Shown: in pieces, positions 8,356 to 16,457 of the stretch | Position numbering within the stretch: position 1 is the stretch's first letter | Layout of the letters: the number at the start of each line of letters is the position of its first letter | DNA from: an uncultured bacterium | GTDB lineage: Bacteria; Pseudomonadota; Alphaproteobacteria; Sphingomonadales; Sphingomonadaceae | Assembly: GCA_903884945.1 (NCBI GenBank) | Contig: CAISGR010000285.1 | Span: 1-36,573, forward strand | Reading direction: 5' to 3' | Length of the DNA: 36,573 nt | The notes under the pieces: model-generated | What the model was told of the DNA's origin: nothing | Seen by the model: the letters and a program-made list of their open reading frames with translations, nothing else | Databases searched by the model: none | Made by a program: the position numbers and the translations under genes

Positions 8356-8730
8356 TCACAAGCTCGTATCCTTCGTGCACAAGACAGGGGGCTTGTCCCC
8401 TTCCTCGATCTTGAGTTCGTTGCCCGAGAACATAGCGCTCATCGTATCGCCGACATATTGAAGCCCGGCCGCAGGCGCGGTCAGGACAACCGGCGCAGCG
8501 TTCCCGTCGCGGCGTAGTTCGAGCGTCAGGCCCTCATTTTTGAAGTCGACGAGGAGCGGGCGATCGTCGTCGCACCGATAGGGGTGGCGACCGGCGATGC
8601 CGCTGGCATCGCCGCTGTCACCGGCGTGGATTTCCTGTTCGGTCGGCGGCGCTTTGCGAGGCTGTTCGGAACAGCCGGATAATGTCAGCACAACGCATAT
8701 GCCGGCGATTCCCATCCGAAATGGCGTCAT
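8356..8730 (-). CDS. MliC-like lipoprotein (C-type lysozyme inhibitor family)
   Basis: A 124-residue lipoprotein. The start MTPFRMGIAG at 8730 is chosen over a longer frame because GGAGG lies five bases upstream. The lipobox is L-S-G-C with Cys near residue 20. The C-terminal part (YRCDDDRPLLVDF..., GLTLELRRDGNAAPVVLTAPAAGLQYV..., ending in a Cys) has the eight-strand pattern and paired Cys of MliC/PliC domains, which inhibit lysozyme in the periplasm. A second, divergent member is encoded at 9694-10245, separated by two genes. Presence in a metal operon suggests envelope protection, but inhibition of lysozyme is only a family inference. Confidence 0.75.
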   Translation of the reverse strand: MTPFRMGIAGICVVLTLSGCSEQPRKAPPTEQEIHAGDSGDASGIAGRHPYRCDDDRPLLVDFKNEGLTLELRRDGNAAPVVLTAPAAGLQYVGDTMSAMFSGNELKIEEGDKPPVLCTKDTSL

Positions 8731-8756
8731 GTGTGCCTCCGGGAACATCCTGCTAC

Positions 8757-9242
8757 TCATAAGAGCCATTGAGCAGCTCCAATGACGCAGACGATCATGA
8801 CCATGATGCCAACCAGGATCAGTCTTTCATGGCGTGGATCAGCGACGTTGCGTATTCGCGCCGCGACCTGCCACGCGGGGCGCACCGGGATGCGCCAAGA
8901 CCCCGACGCGATCCTGTCCAGCTCGGTATCCGAAAGGCGGAAAAACAATTTTACGTCAGCCCGAGAGCGTGCCGTGAGACCCGTCACGCGAAAAACCGGG
9001 TCGGCCCAAGCCAGGTCGATGGCACTTGGGCTCGCCGCCATCGGTGCGGTGTCTTCGCCCGCTGCCCAAGACGGACGCAGCAGCGCGATAAGCCGATGCG
9101 GATCGCGTTCGAGCAGAGAAGCCCAGCGCGCCAAGCGCGAACGACGGTCGTCGCTTGGAGGCAGCAACACCGGCCCGAATTGCCCGCCACTCTTGTGCAC
9201 TCGCCGCGTCGCGCGAGTTTCGGAGGGACGATTGTGCCTCAT
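8757..9242 (-). CDS. Hypothetical protein with C-terminal membrane anchor
   Basis: A 161-residue protein I do not recognise. The N-terminal third is basic and polar (HNRPSETRATRRVHKSGGQ), the middle is soluble with Arg/Leu/Trp-rich segments (SAIDLAWADPVFRVTGL, DVKLFFRLSDTELDRIASGSWRIPVRPAWQ), and the last 23 residues form a single hydrophobic helix (LILVGIMVMIVCVIGAAQWLL), indicating a tail-anchored inner-membrane protein facing the cytoplasm. Its ATG overlaps the stop of the MgtC-like gene (ATGA at 9239-9242), which supports that it is really translated. It is located between the two MliC-like lipoprotein genes. Confidence 0.65.
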   Translation of the reverse strand: MRHNRPSETRATRRVHKSGGQFGPVLLPPSDDRRSRLARWASLLERDPHRLIALLRPSWAAGEDTAPMAASPSAIDLAWADPVFRVTGLTARSRADVKLFFRLSDTELDRIASGSWRIPVRPAWQVAARIRNVADPRHERLILVGIMVMIVCVIGAAQWLL

Positions 9243-9697
9243 TGCCGGTCCGCCGGCTTAACGTGATCTTGCGAAGCACGCTTCAGCGGGTGAGAGAAGT
9301 GCAGCGTCAGGAAGGTCGTCAGGCTTAGAACTACCGCGATGTCGTAAAGACCATAGCCGACTGCGGCGCCCAGCGCCCCGGTCGCCCAGAGACTTGCCGC
9401 GGTTGCGGTCCCGGACGCTTTTCCGCGATACTTTAATATGGCGCCGCCGCCGATGAAGCCGACGCCGGTGATCAATCCTTCGAGAAGGCGTGCTTGGGCA
9501 GGCGATGTGCGTCCGAGTATCGCGATACCGACGAGCACGAATCCGCAACTGGCGATGGCGACCAGCGGAAAGGTCCGGATGCCGGCGCTGCGTTCGTCCT
9601 TCTCCCGGTTCCAGCCAACCGGAAGCGCCAGCGCATAGGCCAGCGCGAGACTGACGATATGGGAAAAGGACTCCTCCCATGACGAGATCGTCATCAT
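9239..9697 (-). CDS. MgtC/SapB family membrane protein
   Basis: A 152-residue protein with four or five hydrophobic helices and the MgtC signatures: ALALPVGWNREKDERSAGIRTFPLVAIASCGFVLVG near the N-terminus and GLITGVGFIGGGAILKYRGKASGTATAASLW in the middle. MgtC proteins act in magnesium limitation and modulate the F1Fo ATP synthase in Salmonella; SapB-type members without the C-terminal ACT-like domain, as here, are of unknown function. The start overlaps the stop of the upstream lipoprotein (ATGA at 9694-9697) and the stop overlaps the next gene. It is part of a coupled set with two MliC-like lipoproteins in a metal operon. Confidence 0.9.
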   Translation of the reverse strand: MMTISSWEESFSHIVSLALAYALALPVGWNREKDERSAGIRTFPLVAIASCGFVLVGIAILGRTSPAQARLLEGLITGVGFIGGGAILKYRGKASGTATAASLWATGALGAAVGYGLYDIAVVLSLTTFLTLHFSHPLKRASQDHVKPADRQ

Positions 9698-10245
9698 GCG
9701 GCCGATCCTTCGGCCTGGCCGCTCGCTATCCCGTCCGCTGAATCCTGATAGGCCAGCACCCTGTTGCAGGCCAAGGCCGGCGCGCCGGGGCGCTTGAGCG
9801 TGATCCGGTCGCCGCCTGAGATCGACACGTTGAGATTCTGGCCGACATAGGTCCGCCCGCTTGCCGGCGATGTCACCCGTTCCGGAGCGGCGTTCGGTCT
9901 GGTCTTTATGTCGAGGGTCAGGCCATCGCCGAGGAAGTCGACATCGAGGCGCGACCCATCAGGACAGGCGTAGAAATGCTCGCCGATGAAGTCGGGCAGC
10001 TCGCGATCACGCGACGCTTCGGCCTCGGTCTTGTTCGTGGCTGGCGAGCAGCCGAGCAGCCCCGGCGCCAGAGCAAGCCCGGTCGCGAGGATGATCCCCC
10101 GAACCGGGCCGCTCCGGAGGCGCCGAGCCGCTATTTCCCCGTCTTTCCACGATCTATCGCCATGGGCGCTACAGGGGGCACGCCCATGGCGCGGGCCGTT
10201 CTCACACGGACACCCGAAGGACTCGTTGTGTGGCGGCCGATCCAT
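9694..10245 (-). CDS. MliC-like lipoprotein, divergent, start uncertain
   Basis: The secure part starts with a hydrophobic segment and lipobox L-L-G-C (GIILATGLALAPGLLGCS), followed by FIGEHFYACPDGSRLDVDFLGDGLTLDIK..., SGRTYVGQNLNVSI and a second Cys (ALACNR), the MliC-type pattern also seen at 8356-8730. The only ATG in frame is at 10245, giving 183 residues with an odd Cys/Arg-rich N-terminal stretch of about 50 residues before the signal. No Shine-Dalgarno motif is visible, but the stop of the zf-TFIIB gene is five bases upstream, so translation could be coupled. A non-ATG start closer to the lipobox is possible. The 3' end overlaps the MgtC-like gene. Confidence 0.65.
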   Translation of the reverse strand: MDRPPHNESFGCPCENGPRHGRAPCSAHGDRSWKDGEIAARRLRSGPVRGIILATGLALAPGLLGCSPATNKTEAEASRDRELPDFIGEHFYACPDGSRLDVDFLGDGLTLDIKTRPNAAPERVTSPASGRTYVGQNLNVSISGGDRITLKRPGAPALACNRVLAYQDSADGIASGQAEGSAA

Positions 10246-10250
10246 AGCAG

Positions 10251-10553
10251 TCAGTCGAACAATTCGCTGAGAAAGCTCTTGCGGCGCCCCTTATGGCCCC
10301 GCTCGTAGCCGTGCTTTCCGCCATGATCGCCATGGCCGCGATCGTCCGATATTCCAAGACGGACGCCGCTCAACGGCCGCGCGCTGTCATCGCCGGCGCT
10401 GCGCTCGATGATCTTGTCGAGTTCGCCGCGATCAAGCCAGACCCCGCGGCATTGCGGGCAATAGTCAATCTCGATTCCCTGCCGCTCGCTCATGACGAGA
10501 TCGACGCGGCACGTCGGGCACAGCAGCCCTTGAGGGCGAGGGCTATCTACCAT
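10251..10553 (-). CDS. zf-TFIIB zinc-ribbon protein
   Basis: A 100-residue protein. A zinc ribbon at about residues 12-35 has the ligands C-x2-C-x16-C-x2-C (CPTC ... YCPQC) followed by the conserved RGVWLDRGELDKIIER, the hallmark of the zf-TFIIB family. The tail is Gly/His/Lys-rich (RGHGDHGGKHGYERGHKGRRK) and ends SFLSELFD. ATG 10553 has an AAGGAA site. A close paralogue is at 27466-27834; both share RQGIEIDYCPQCRGVWLDRGE. The molecular role of these proteins is not established; the His-rich tail may add metal binding. It lies 24 bases behind the SRPBCC gene in the same orientation. Confidence 0.85.
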   Translation of the reverse strand: MVDSPRPQGLLCPTCRVDLVMSERQGIEIDYCPQCRGVWLDRGELDKIIERSAGDDSARPLSGVRLGISDDRGHGDHGGKHGYERGHKGRRKSFLSELFD

Positions 10554-10577
10554 GATGGGTTCCTTTCTTCCGCCCCG

Positions 10578-11081
10578 TCAGTCGTTCGCGGCGCCGCGAG
10601 GAGGAGGCGTTGGTTTGATGGGGCGCCGATGATGCCGCATGGACCGCCCTGGCAGTCGCGATTGCCGGCGCAGGAGGGCGAGAAACGCCGCATCCTGTAC
10701 CCGCATTGTCCGCCGCAGACCCTTGCGCATCATGCGGCCGACCAGGCCGCCGATGATGCCCCGACATTCGACCGAATGGTGAATCGAGACGCCGTTCGCG
10801 ATCGGCTCGATCTCGTAGCGTTCGTCGAACGTGAAGAAGCCCTTTACGCCCATCTGCCACCCGATGAGCTGCGGCTTCGTCAGGCGGTTGATGACCATTT
10901 GCGTCGTCATCTTGCGATCGCCTTTGAAGAGCAGCCAGGTGACGTCCATTTCGGCACCACGTTCGGCATCGCCCGCGATGCGGTAGATGGGGTGCCACCG
11001 TGCGAACCCCCTCAGATCGGAGATCAGCGACCACACTCGCAGTGCTGACATATTGAAATCGAAAGTAGTCGCTTCCTTCAT
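10578..11081 (-). CDS. SRPBCC family protein
   Basis: A 167-residue protein with the START/Bet v 1-like pattern: an N-terminal beta strand TTFDFNMSALRVWSLISDLRGFARWHPI, then alternating strands (AEMDVTWLLFKGDRKMTTQMVINRL, GWQMGVKGFFTFDERYEIEPIANGVSIHHSVEC) and a C-terminal helix GLVGRMMRKGLRRTMRVQDAAFLALLRR. The last 30 residues are a basic Pro/Arg-rich tail. The fold binds hydrophobic ligands; no specific function can be assigned. It is the first gene of the run leading to the ZIP-CDF-ATPase chain. A truncated relative lies just upstream at 11133-11460, suggesting a tandem duplication. Confidence 0.75.
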   Translation of the reverse strand: MKEATTFDFNMSALRVWSLISDLRGFARWHPIYRIAGDAERGAEMDVTWLLFKGDRKMTTQMVINRLTKPQLIGWQMGVKGFFTFDERYEIEPIANGVSIHHSVECRGIIGGLVGRMMRKGLRRTMRVQDAAFLALLRRQSRLPGRSMRHHRRPIKPTPPPRGAAND

Positions 11082-11132
11082 GGCTGTCTGTCCTGTCCGG
11101 CCAAGGCGCGGTGAAACCGGAGGCCGCGCAAG

Positions 11133-11460
11133 GGCGGCCTCCTCCGCTGTCGGATTTCGCTAGTTCAAAGCCTTGTTCGACTTCCAGCACGCCCTTCAGG
11201 CCGAGTTTCAAAGAAAATGCGGCGTGTCGATCCACGTGTGTCACATCCGCCGTTGTGGAGACCTCCGGAAACGAACGCATGCCCGTCTTAAGTTTGAAAC
11301 CAATCTCAGGGCCAACGCTCGCGATGCCCTTGAGTGTAAGCCTCGGATGCCAGTCGGAATGGTGCGCGAGATCGACAAGTAAGCGCAACACGCGCGCGAG
11401 CGGCAACGCCAAATGGACCGTGCTTTCGACAACGAACAGGGGGGTATGTCCCGCAAGCAC
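11133..11460 (-). pseudogene. Truncated SRPBCC protein gene
   Basis: From a possible GTG at 11460 the frame encodes FVVESTVHLALPLARVLRLL, VDLAHHSDWHPRLTLKG, FKLKTGMRSFPEVSTTADVT and LKLGLKGVLEVEQGFELAKS, an SRPBCC N-terminal half resembling the neighbour at 10578 (compare DLAHHSDWHP with DLRGFARWHP). After about 11133 the frame loses resemblance and runs on antisense to the spacer and out of frame through the intact SRPBCC gene, so the true C-terminal half is gone. There is no proper start site. It is most simply read as the remnant of a tandem copy. It could still be translated into a long aberrant product, which I consider unlikely. Confidence 0.55.
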
Positions 11461-11467
11461 CGGTCCC

Positions 11468-11492
11468 CTCCCCCACCGGTTGAGCGGGGGAG
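11468..11492. repeat. Inverted repeat between the DUF190 and SRPBCC genes
   Basis: CTCCCCC (11468-11474) and GGGGGAG (11486-11492) form a 7-bp GC-only stem with an 11-base loop, 81 bases behind the DUF190 stop on the minus strand. There is no T-run after it, so a rho-independent terminator is not demonstrated. It could mark the end of the czc transcript or stabilise its 3' end. Confidence 0.35.
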
Positions 11493-11572
11493 AGGTTCCC
11501 AAGCGCGATGTTAGGAGCGCTGACATGCTTTCCCGCATCTAGGACTTGCGCCTCTAAGTGCGAGGGTCGCCG

Positions 11573-11911
11573 TCATTCGTCGGCCTGTGCGATGGTGACA
11601 CGCGCCTTGCCGCCAAGCACCTCGACGGCCTCCAAGGTCATCAACCCGATGCCCGAGATTTCGCTGAGACTCTCCACAAACGCGCGCAAGCTCGGATCGA
11701 GATCGACTATCTCGATGACGACTGCCCGGTCGCTTTCGAACACATGTCGCTGATGGATGTGCGCTGATTTGCCAAAGCCAATGAGCGCCTCCAGGATCGT
11801 TACCCCAGCGAGACGAGCGTCTTTCGCCCGCACGGCAATCTCCTGAAACACCTTGCGGTCGCCGAAGTATGCGGACTCGTCAGTGTAGATGCGTAGCAAT
11901 TTGGTTTCCAT
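11573..11911 (-). CDS. DUF190 (PII-like) protein
   Basis: A 112-residue protein with the DUF190 pattern: an N-terminal strand (KLLRIYTDESAYFGDRKVFQEI), the loop motif GVTILEALIGFGKSAHIHQ, and a strand-helix-strand end (AVVIEIVDLDPSLRAFVESL ... GLMTLEAVEV). DUF190 proteins have the ferredoxin-like fold of PII signalling proteins and often accompany CzcCBA-type efflux systems or fluoride exporters. It starts five bases after the czcA stop, so it is the last gene of the czc operon. A sensing or regulatory role for efflux is inferred from the fold and the context. Confidence 0.85.
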   Translation of the reverse strand: METKLLRIYTDESAYFGDRKVFQEIAVRAKDARLAGVTILEALIGFGKSAHIHQRHVFESDRAVVIEIVDLDPSLRAFVESLSEISGIGLMTLEAVEVLGGKARVTIAQADE

Positions 11912-11916
11912 GACCC

Positions 11917-14900
11917 TTACTCCTGATGCGCCGGCTCTGCGACCGGCTGTTTGGTTGTCCGCCGTGCAGCGATGCGTTCGCCGGCGTCGAGAACGACCTT
12001 GGCGATCGCGGGCAAAACCAGCAGTGTCAGAATAGTCGCCGCGATCAGCCCGCCGATGACCGTGGTGGCGAGTGGTTTCTGCACCTCAGCGCCGGTACCG
12101 TGCGCGAGCGCCATCGGCACGAAGCCGATCGCCGGCACGAACCCGGTCATGATGACCGCTCGCATCTTGTCGGCCATGCCTCCGCGGATCGCTTGCGCGA
12201 TGGGCTGTCCTGCTTCGCTGCGTTCACGAATTGCAGACATGACGACCAGTCCGTTCAGCACTGCCACACCGGCGAGGCAGATGAACCCCACCGCCGCCGA
12301 CACCGAGAAGTTGATGCCGGTGAGCACAAGCGTGAAGACGCCGCCCGCGAGCCCTAGCGGAACCGCGAGGAACACCGCCGCCGCCCGGCCGAATCCACCC
12401 AGCGCCATGTAAAGCAGCCCGAAGATGACCAGAAAGCACAACGGCACCACGATCGACAGTCGTTTCGATGCCGCGGCAAGGTTCTCGAACTGACCACCCC
12501 ATTCGAGGTAGTAGCCCGCCGGCAGCTTCACCTGTGCGATCTTCGCTTGGGCCTCCTGAACGAACGAACCGGCATCGCGTCCGCCGAGATTGACCTGGAC
12601 GACCACACGGCGCTTGCCGTTCTCACGACTGATCTGATTCAGCCCTTCCGTAAGCCGGATCTGCGCGACCTGTGCCAGCGGCACTTGGGCGCGCGGCCTC
12701 CCTTCCACCTCCGGGAGCAGCACTGGCAATGTCCGGATGTCGTCGAGATTGGCGCGGGTAGCCTCAGGGACGCGCACGGTGACGTCGAATCGCCGGTCGC
12801 CCTCGTACACAAGCCCCGACTCACGCCCGCCGAGCCCTGCCGCAACCGTATCCGCAACGTCACGGACGGTGAGGCCGAGGCGCGCGATCGCGGCGCGGTC
12901 GAGCTTCACGTCGAGCGCCGGCGCGCCACCGACCTGTTCGGCCTTGACGCTGGCCGCACCGGGTATGGTCTGGAGTACTCGCACCATCTCATTTGCCGTC
13001 AGCGCCATCTTGTCGAGATCGTCGCCGTAGAGCTTGATCGCAACATCGCCGCGAACACCCGCGATCAGCTCGTTAAATCGTAGCTGGATCGGCTGACTGA
13101 CCTCGTAAAGATTGCCAAGGAGACCGCCGGTCGCCTTCTCAATCTTGGCGACCACATCGGCTTTGGTTGTACCTTCCGCCCACTGGTCCTTCTCTTTCAA
13201 GATAACGAAGCCATCCGAGACGTTCGGCGGCATCGGATCGCTTGCTACTTCCGCAGTGCCTGTCTTCGAGAACATTAAGGCGACTTCCGGAATTTTGATT
13301 ACCGCCTCCTCGACCTTGCGTTCCATCAGCAGCGATTGGTCAAGACTAACCGAGGGCACACGCGTAGAGGCAAAGGCGAGATTCTTTTCATCTAACTGCG
13401 GAATGAATTCCGAGCCTAGCAGCCCAAACGCCGGAATTGCCGCTAGAAAGAAGGCCAACCCGCCGAGGATGAATGGCCACGGGCGCTTGATCGCCTGATC
13501 CAGCAGCGGCAGGTAGCGTTCCTTGGACTTGCGGATCAACCACACGTCCTTCTCTGCGACTTTGCCGCGTATCATTATCGCGACCAGTGCTGGCACCAGC
13601 GTGATTGCCAGCACAAATGCGGCTACCAGCGCGAGCATGATCGTTATCGCCATTGGCGAGAACGTCTTCCCTTCGGTGCCCGTGAACGTGAGCAGCGGGG
13701 CGAAAGCGAGCAGGATGATCGCCTGACCGAAGACGGTCGGTTTGATCATCTCCTGTGCGGCTCGCATCGTCTCTTCCAACCGTTCCCGGAGTGAGAGCAA
13801 CCGACCTTCATGTTCTTGCCGGTGCGCCAATCTGGCGAGGCAGTTTTCAATGATGATGACCGCGCCGTCGACGATCAGACCGAAGTCGAGCGCGCCCAGG
13901 CTCATCAGGTTGCCAGGCACGTTGAACGCGTTCATGCCCATGGCCATCATCAGGAACGAGAACGGGATGACCAGCACCGCGATCACCGCGGCACGCCAGT
14001 TGCCAAGCAGCAGGAACAGCGCCACCGCAACGAGGATCGCGCCTTCGGTCAGATTGCGCTGGACCGTCGCAACCGTAGCGCCGACCAACTCAGCGCGGTT
14101 CAACACCACCTTGACCTGGACGCCGGGCGGCAGTGTTTTCGCAACCTGATCGAGCTTGGACGAGGCCTCCGTGGCAACAATCCGGCTGTTTTGGCCGATC
14201 AACATCAGCACGGTGCCGATGACCGCTTCCTGGCCGTTCATGCTCCCGGCGCCGGTCCGCAAGTCACCGCCAACGCGAACATTGGCAAGTTGACCGATCG
14301 TGACTGGCGTCCCGCCCCGCGTCGCAGCGACAGCGTTGCGGATTTCGTCGACGGTACGCACGCGAGAGTCTACGCGGACGAGATAGGCCTCGCCGCCCTT
14401 GTTGTAATAATTGGCGCCGACCGCGAGATTGGCGTTCTCGAGAGCTTGGCCAAGTTCGCTGTAAGAGATGCCGAAACTGGCGAGTTTCGTCGGGTCTGGT
14501 TCGACCACAAACGTCTTCGCATAACCACCAATGGAGTCGACGCCGGCAACGCCTTTCACCGAGCGAAGCTGTGGGCCGATAATCCAGTCTTGGACAGTTC
14601 GCAGATAGCTCGCCTTGGCCACCGCGTCCGTTAGTCGTTCGCCTTCGGGCGTCAGATAACTGCCGTCCGGCTGCCACCCCGGTTGGCCTGCGACTTTTTT
14701 GGCGCCCTTGCCGTCCGGATTGGCATAGCCGACTGTGTACATGACGATCTCACCGAGACCGGTTGAGACCGGTCCGACCTGCGGTTGCACGCCATCCGGC
14801 AGGTTCTCAGTCGCCTGACGCAGGCGCTCACCCACCTGTTGACGCGCGAAGTAAAGATCAGTGCTGTCGGTGAAAATCGCACTGACCTGGCTGAAGCCGT

Positions 14901-15162
14901 TGCGCGAAATCGAACGCGTGGTTTCCAGACCGGGGATACCGGCGAGCGCGATTTCAACCGGATAGGTGACGAGCTTCTCGATTTCGACCGGCGACAGGCG
15001 CGGGTCGATCGTGTTGATCTGGACCTGTTTGGTGGTGATATCGGGCACCGCGTCGATCGGCAGCTTGGTGAGCTGCCATAGGCCTAGGCCGGCGATGACG
15101 AGGAACAATGCGAGGACCGTCCAGCGGGCGCGGACGGAGAGCGCCATGAGATTTGCGATCAT
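11917..15162 (-). CDS. czcA: Heavy-metal efflux RND pump, CzcA family
   Basis: A 1081-residue inner-membrane proton antiporter of the HME-RND class, the usual length. The first helix starts at about 13 (RWTVLALFLVIAGLGLWQL), followed by the porter-domain segment IDAVPDITTKQVQI and the second helix set with DFGLIVDGAVIIIEN at 426-440, the signature that separates divalent-cation (Zn/Co/Cd) pumps from Cu/Ag pumps. Two duplicated halves, each with a large periplasmic loop, are visible. It exports cations taken from periplasm or cytoplasm through CzcB and CzcC. The start at 15162 lies three bases behind the czcB stop. Metal specificity within Zn, Co, Cd and Ni cannot be resolved from sequence alone. 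Confidence 0.95.
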   Translation of the reverse strand: MIANLMALSVRARWTVLALFLVIAGLGLWQLTKLPIDAVPDITTKQVQINTIDPRLSPVEIEKLVTYPVEIALAGIPGLETTRSISRNGFSQVSAIFTDSTDLYFARQQVGERLRQATENLPDGVQPQVGPVSTGLGEIVMYTVGYANPDGKGAKKVAGQPGWQPDGSYLTPEGERLTDAVAKASYLRTVQDWIIGPQLRSVKGVAGVDSIGGYAKTFVVEPDPTKLASFGISYSELGQALENANLAVGANYYNKGGEAYLVRVDSRVRTVDEIRNAVAATRGGTPVTIGQLANVRVGGDLRTGAGSMNGQEAVIGTVLMLIGQNSRIVATEASSKLDQVAKTLPPGVQVKVVLNRAELVGATVATVQRNLTEGAILVAVALFLLLGNWRAAVIAVLVIPFSFLMMAMGMNAFNVPGNLMSLGALDFGLIVDGAVIIIENCLARLAHRQEHEGRLLSLRERLEETMRAAQEMIKPTVFGQAIILLAFAPLLTFTGTEGKTFSPMAITIMLALVAAFVLAITLVPALVAIMIRGKVAEKDVWLIRKSKERYLPLLDQAIKRPWPFILGGLAFFLAAIPAFGLLGSEFIPQLDEKNLAFASTRVPSVSLDQSLLMERKVEEAVIKIPEVALMFSKTGTAEVASDPMPPNVSDGFVILKEKDQWAEGTTKADVVAKIEKATGGLLGNLYEVSQPIQLRFNELIAGVRGDVAIKLYGDDLDKMALTANEMVRVLQTIPGAASVKAEQVGGAPALDVKLDRAAIARLGLTVRDVADTVAAGLGGRESGLVYEGDRRFDVTVRVPEATRANLDDIRTLPVLLPEVEGRPRAQVPLAQVAQIRLTEGLNQISRENGKRRVVVQVNLGGRDAGSFVQEAQAKIAQVKLPAGYYLEWGGQFENLAAASKRLSIVVPLCFLVIFGLLYMALGGFGRAAAVFLAVPLGLAGGVFTLVLTGINFSVSAAVGFICLAGVAVLNGLVVMSAIRERSEAGQPIAQAIRGGMADKMRAVIMTGFVPAIGFVPMALAHGTGAEVQKPLATTVIGGLIAATILTLLVLPAIAKVVLDAGERIAARRTTKQPVAEPAHQE

Positions 15163-15165
15163 GGT

Positions 15166-16335
15166 CTATTCCTCCTCGCCCGCGCCCTTGCCGAGTTCGG
15201 CTTTGAGCAAAAATGCGTTCTTGGTGGCGACCTGGGTTCCTGATGTCAGACCCTTGACGATCTCGACCCGCCCATTGCTGCGCTGGCCGATCGTGACGTC
15301 CTGAGTGCGGAAGCCTTTGGCGGTTCGCACGAACACCACATCACGACCTTCGAGCGTCTGGACCGCGTCTTCGGGGACCACTATAGCGTTCGACGTCTCG
15401 CCGTGGCTTGGCAGGAGCCGCACGCGGACGGCGAGCCCCGGCTGAAGGACTCCCCCGGTCACATCGAGCACGGCTGTGGCGGCACGCGTTTCGCCGCTCA
15501 GCGTTGGCGTGACCGCGCGAACCCGGGCATCGAGAGTGCGACCATCGGGAAGTTCGACAATGGCTCGATCACCTGCAACGAGGCGAGACGCATCGGCGGG
15601 GCCAACGGCCGCGTCGATCTGGATTTGTCGAGGATCAGCGACCCGAAACAGTTCGGTTTCAGGTTGGACAAATGCTCCGAGGCTCACCTTCATCGATGTT
15701 ACACGGCCTGAAATCGGACTGGCGAGGACCACGCCCCGGCCATCCGAAGTGACGTTGGCGGCGCCCGCCGCTACTCTTGCGCGCTGGGCCTCGGCGCTAG
15801 CTACTGCCGCCTCAGCTTGCGCCTGCTCCAGATCGACTCGGGCGGAAACCTTCTGGTCGAAGAGATAGCGTTCTCTGGCGAGTGACTTTTGCGCAAGAAC
15901 TGCCTTGGCGCCGGCGGCAGTGCGATCAGCGGCGATTTGTGCTGCATCGCGGCTCTCAACTACGGCGAGCGCTTCGCCGGCGCGGACCGAATCACCGAGG
16001 CGCTTGAAAATCCGCGTTACAGCGCCGCCCGCGCGGGCCGTCACGATGGCTTCGCCGGTTGGCGATGGTGCGACGATAGCCTGGCTCACGATCTCAGCCC
16101 CAAGACCGCCGGCATTGATCGTCTCGATGACAACCCCGGCATTTTTGATCGACGCTGCGGTCATGGCGAGGGTGTCAACGTCGCCAGCCTTCTTTTCCCC
16201 ATCTGGTTTCGCTGCCGCTTCGGTGGCGGCCGGTGGGGCATCGGTTGTGCATTTTGCTACGCTGAAGCCGCCGATCGCAGCTACGAGCACAGCGGCGGCG
16301 ACGCCGCCATAAAGGCGCTTGTCTTGTTCGATCAT
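15166..16335 (-). CDS. czcB: RND efflux periplasmic adaptor, CzcB family
   Basis: A 389-residue membrane-fusion protein. The N-terminus is an anchoring helix (LYGGVAAAVLVAAIGGFSVAKC), followed by the lipoyl-like half motif IVTARAGGAVTRIFKRLGDSVRAGEALAVVES, an Ala-rich coiled-coil hairpin (about 140-200), the second lipoyl half (GVVLASPISGRVTSMKVSLGAFVQPETELF) and beta-barrel segments. It links the CzcA pump to the CzcC outer-membrane channel. No N-terminal His-rich metal-binding extension of the classical CzcB type is present. It is located between czcC and czcA in the same orientation with short spacers. Confidence 0.93.
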   Translation of the reverse strand: MIEQDKRLYGGVAAAVLVAAIGGFSVAKCTTDAPPAATEAAAKPDGEKKAGDVDTLAMTAASIKNAGVVIETINAGGLGAEIVSQAIVAPSPTGEAIVTARAGGAVTRIFKRLGDSVRAGEALAVVESRDAAQIAADRTAAGAKAVLAQKSLARERYLFDQKVSARVDLEQAQAEAAVASAEAQRARVAAGAANVTSDGRGVVLASPISGRVTSMKVSLGAFVQPETELFRVADPRQIQIDAAVGPADASRLVAGDRAIVELPDGRTLDARVRAVTPTLSGETRAATAVLDVTGGVLQPGLAVRVRLLPSHGETSNAIVVPEDAVQTLEGRDVVFVRTAKGFRTQDVTIGQRSNGRVEIVKGLTSGTQVATKNAFLLKAELGKGAGEEE

Positions 16336-16457
16336 AAATAATCTCCGGAATTTGGCTGGGCCGGACAGGTGGGCCCGGCGATCGGCGGCACGGCCGCGAC
16401 CGCGATTGGGGAAACGGACGCATCGGCTGGCGCCGCGGAAGGAAAGAAAGGAAACAT

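Noticed and set aside
10543..11538. A 331-codon minus-strand frame
   Set aside because: Only its first third resembles SRPBCC; the rest is a shadow of the intact SRPBCC gene in another frame.
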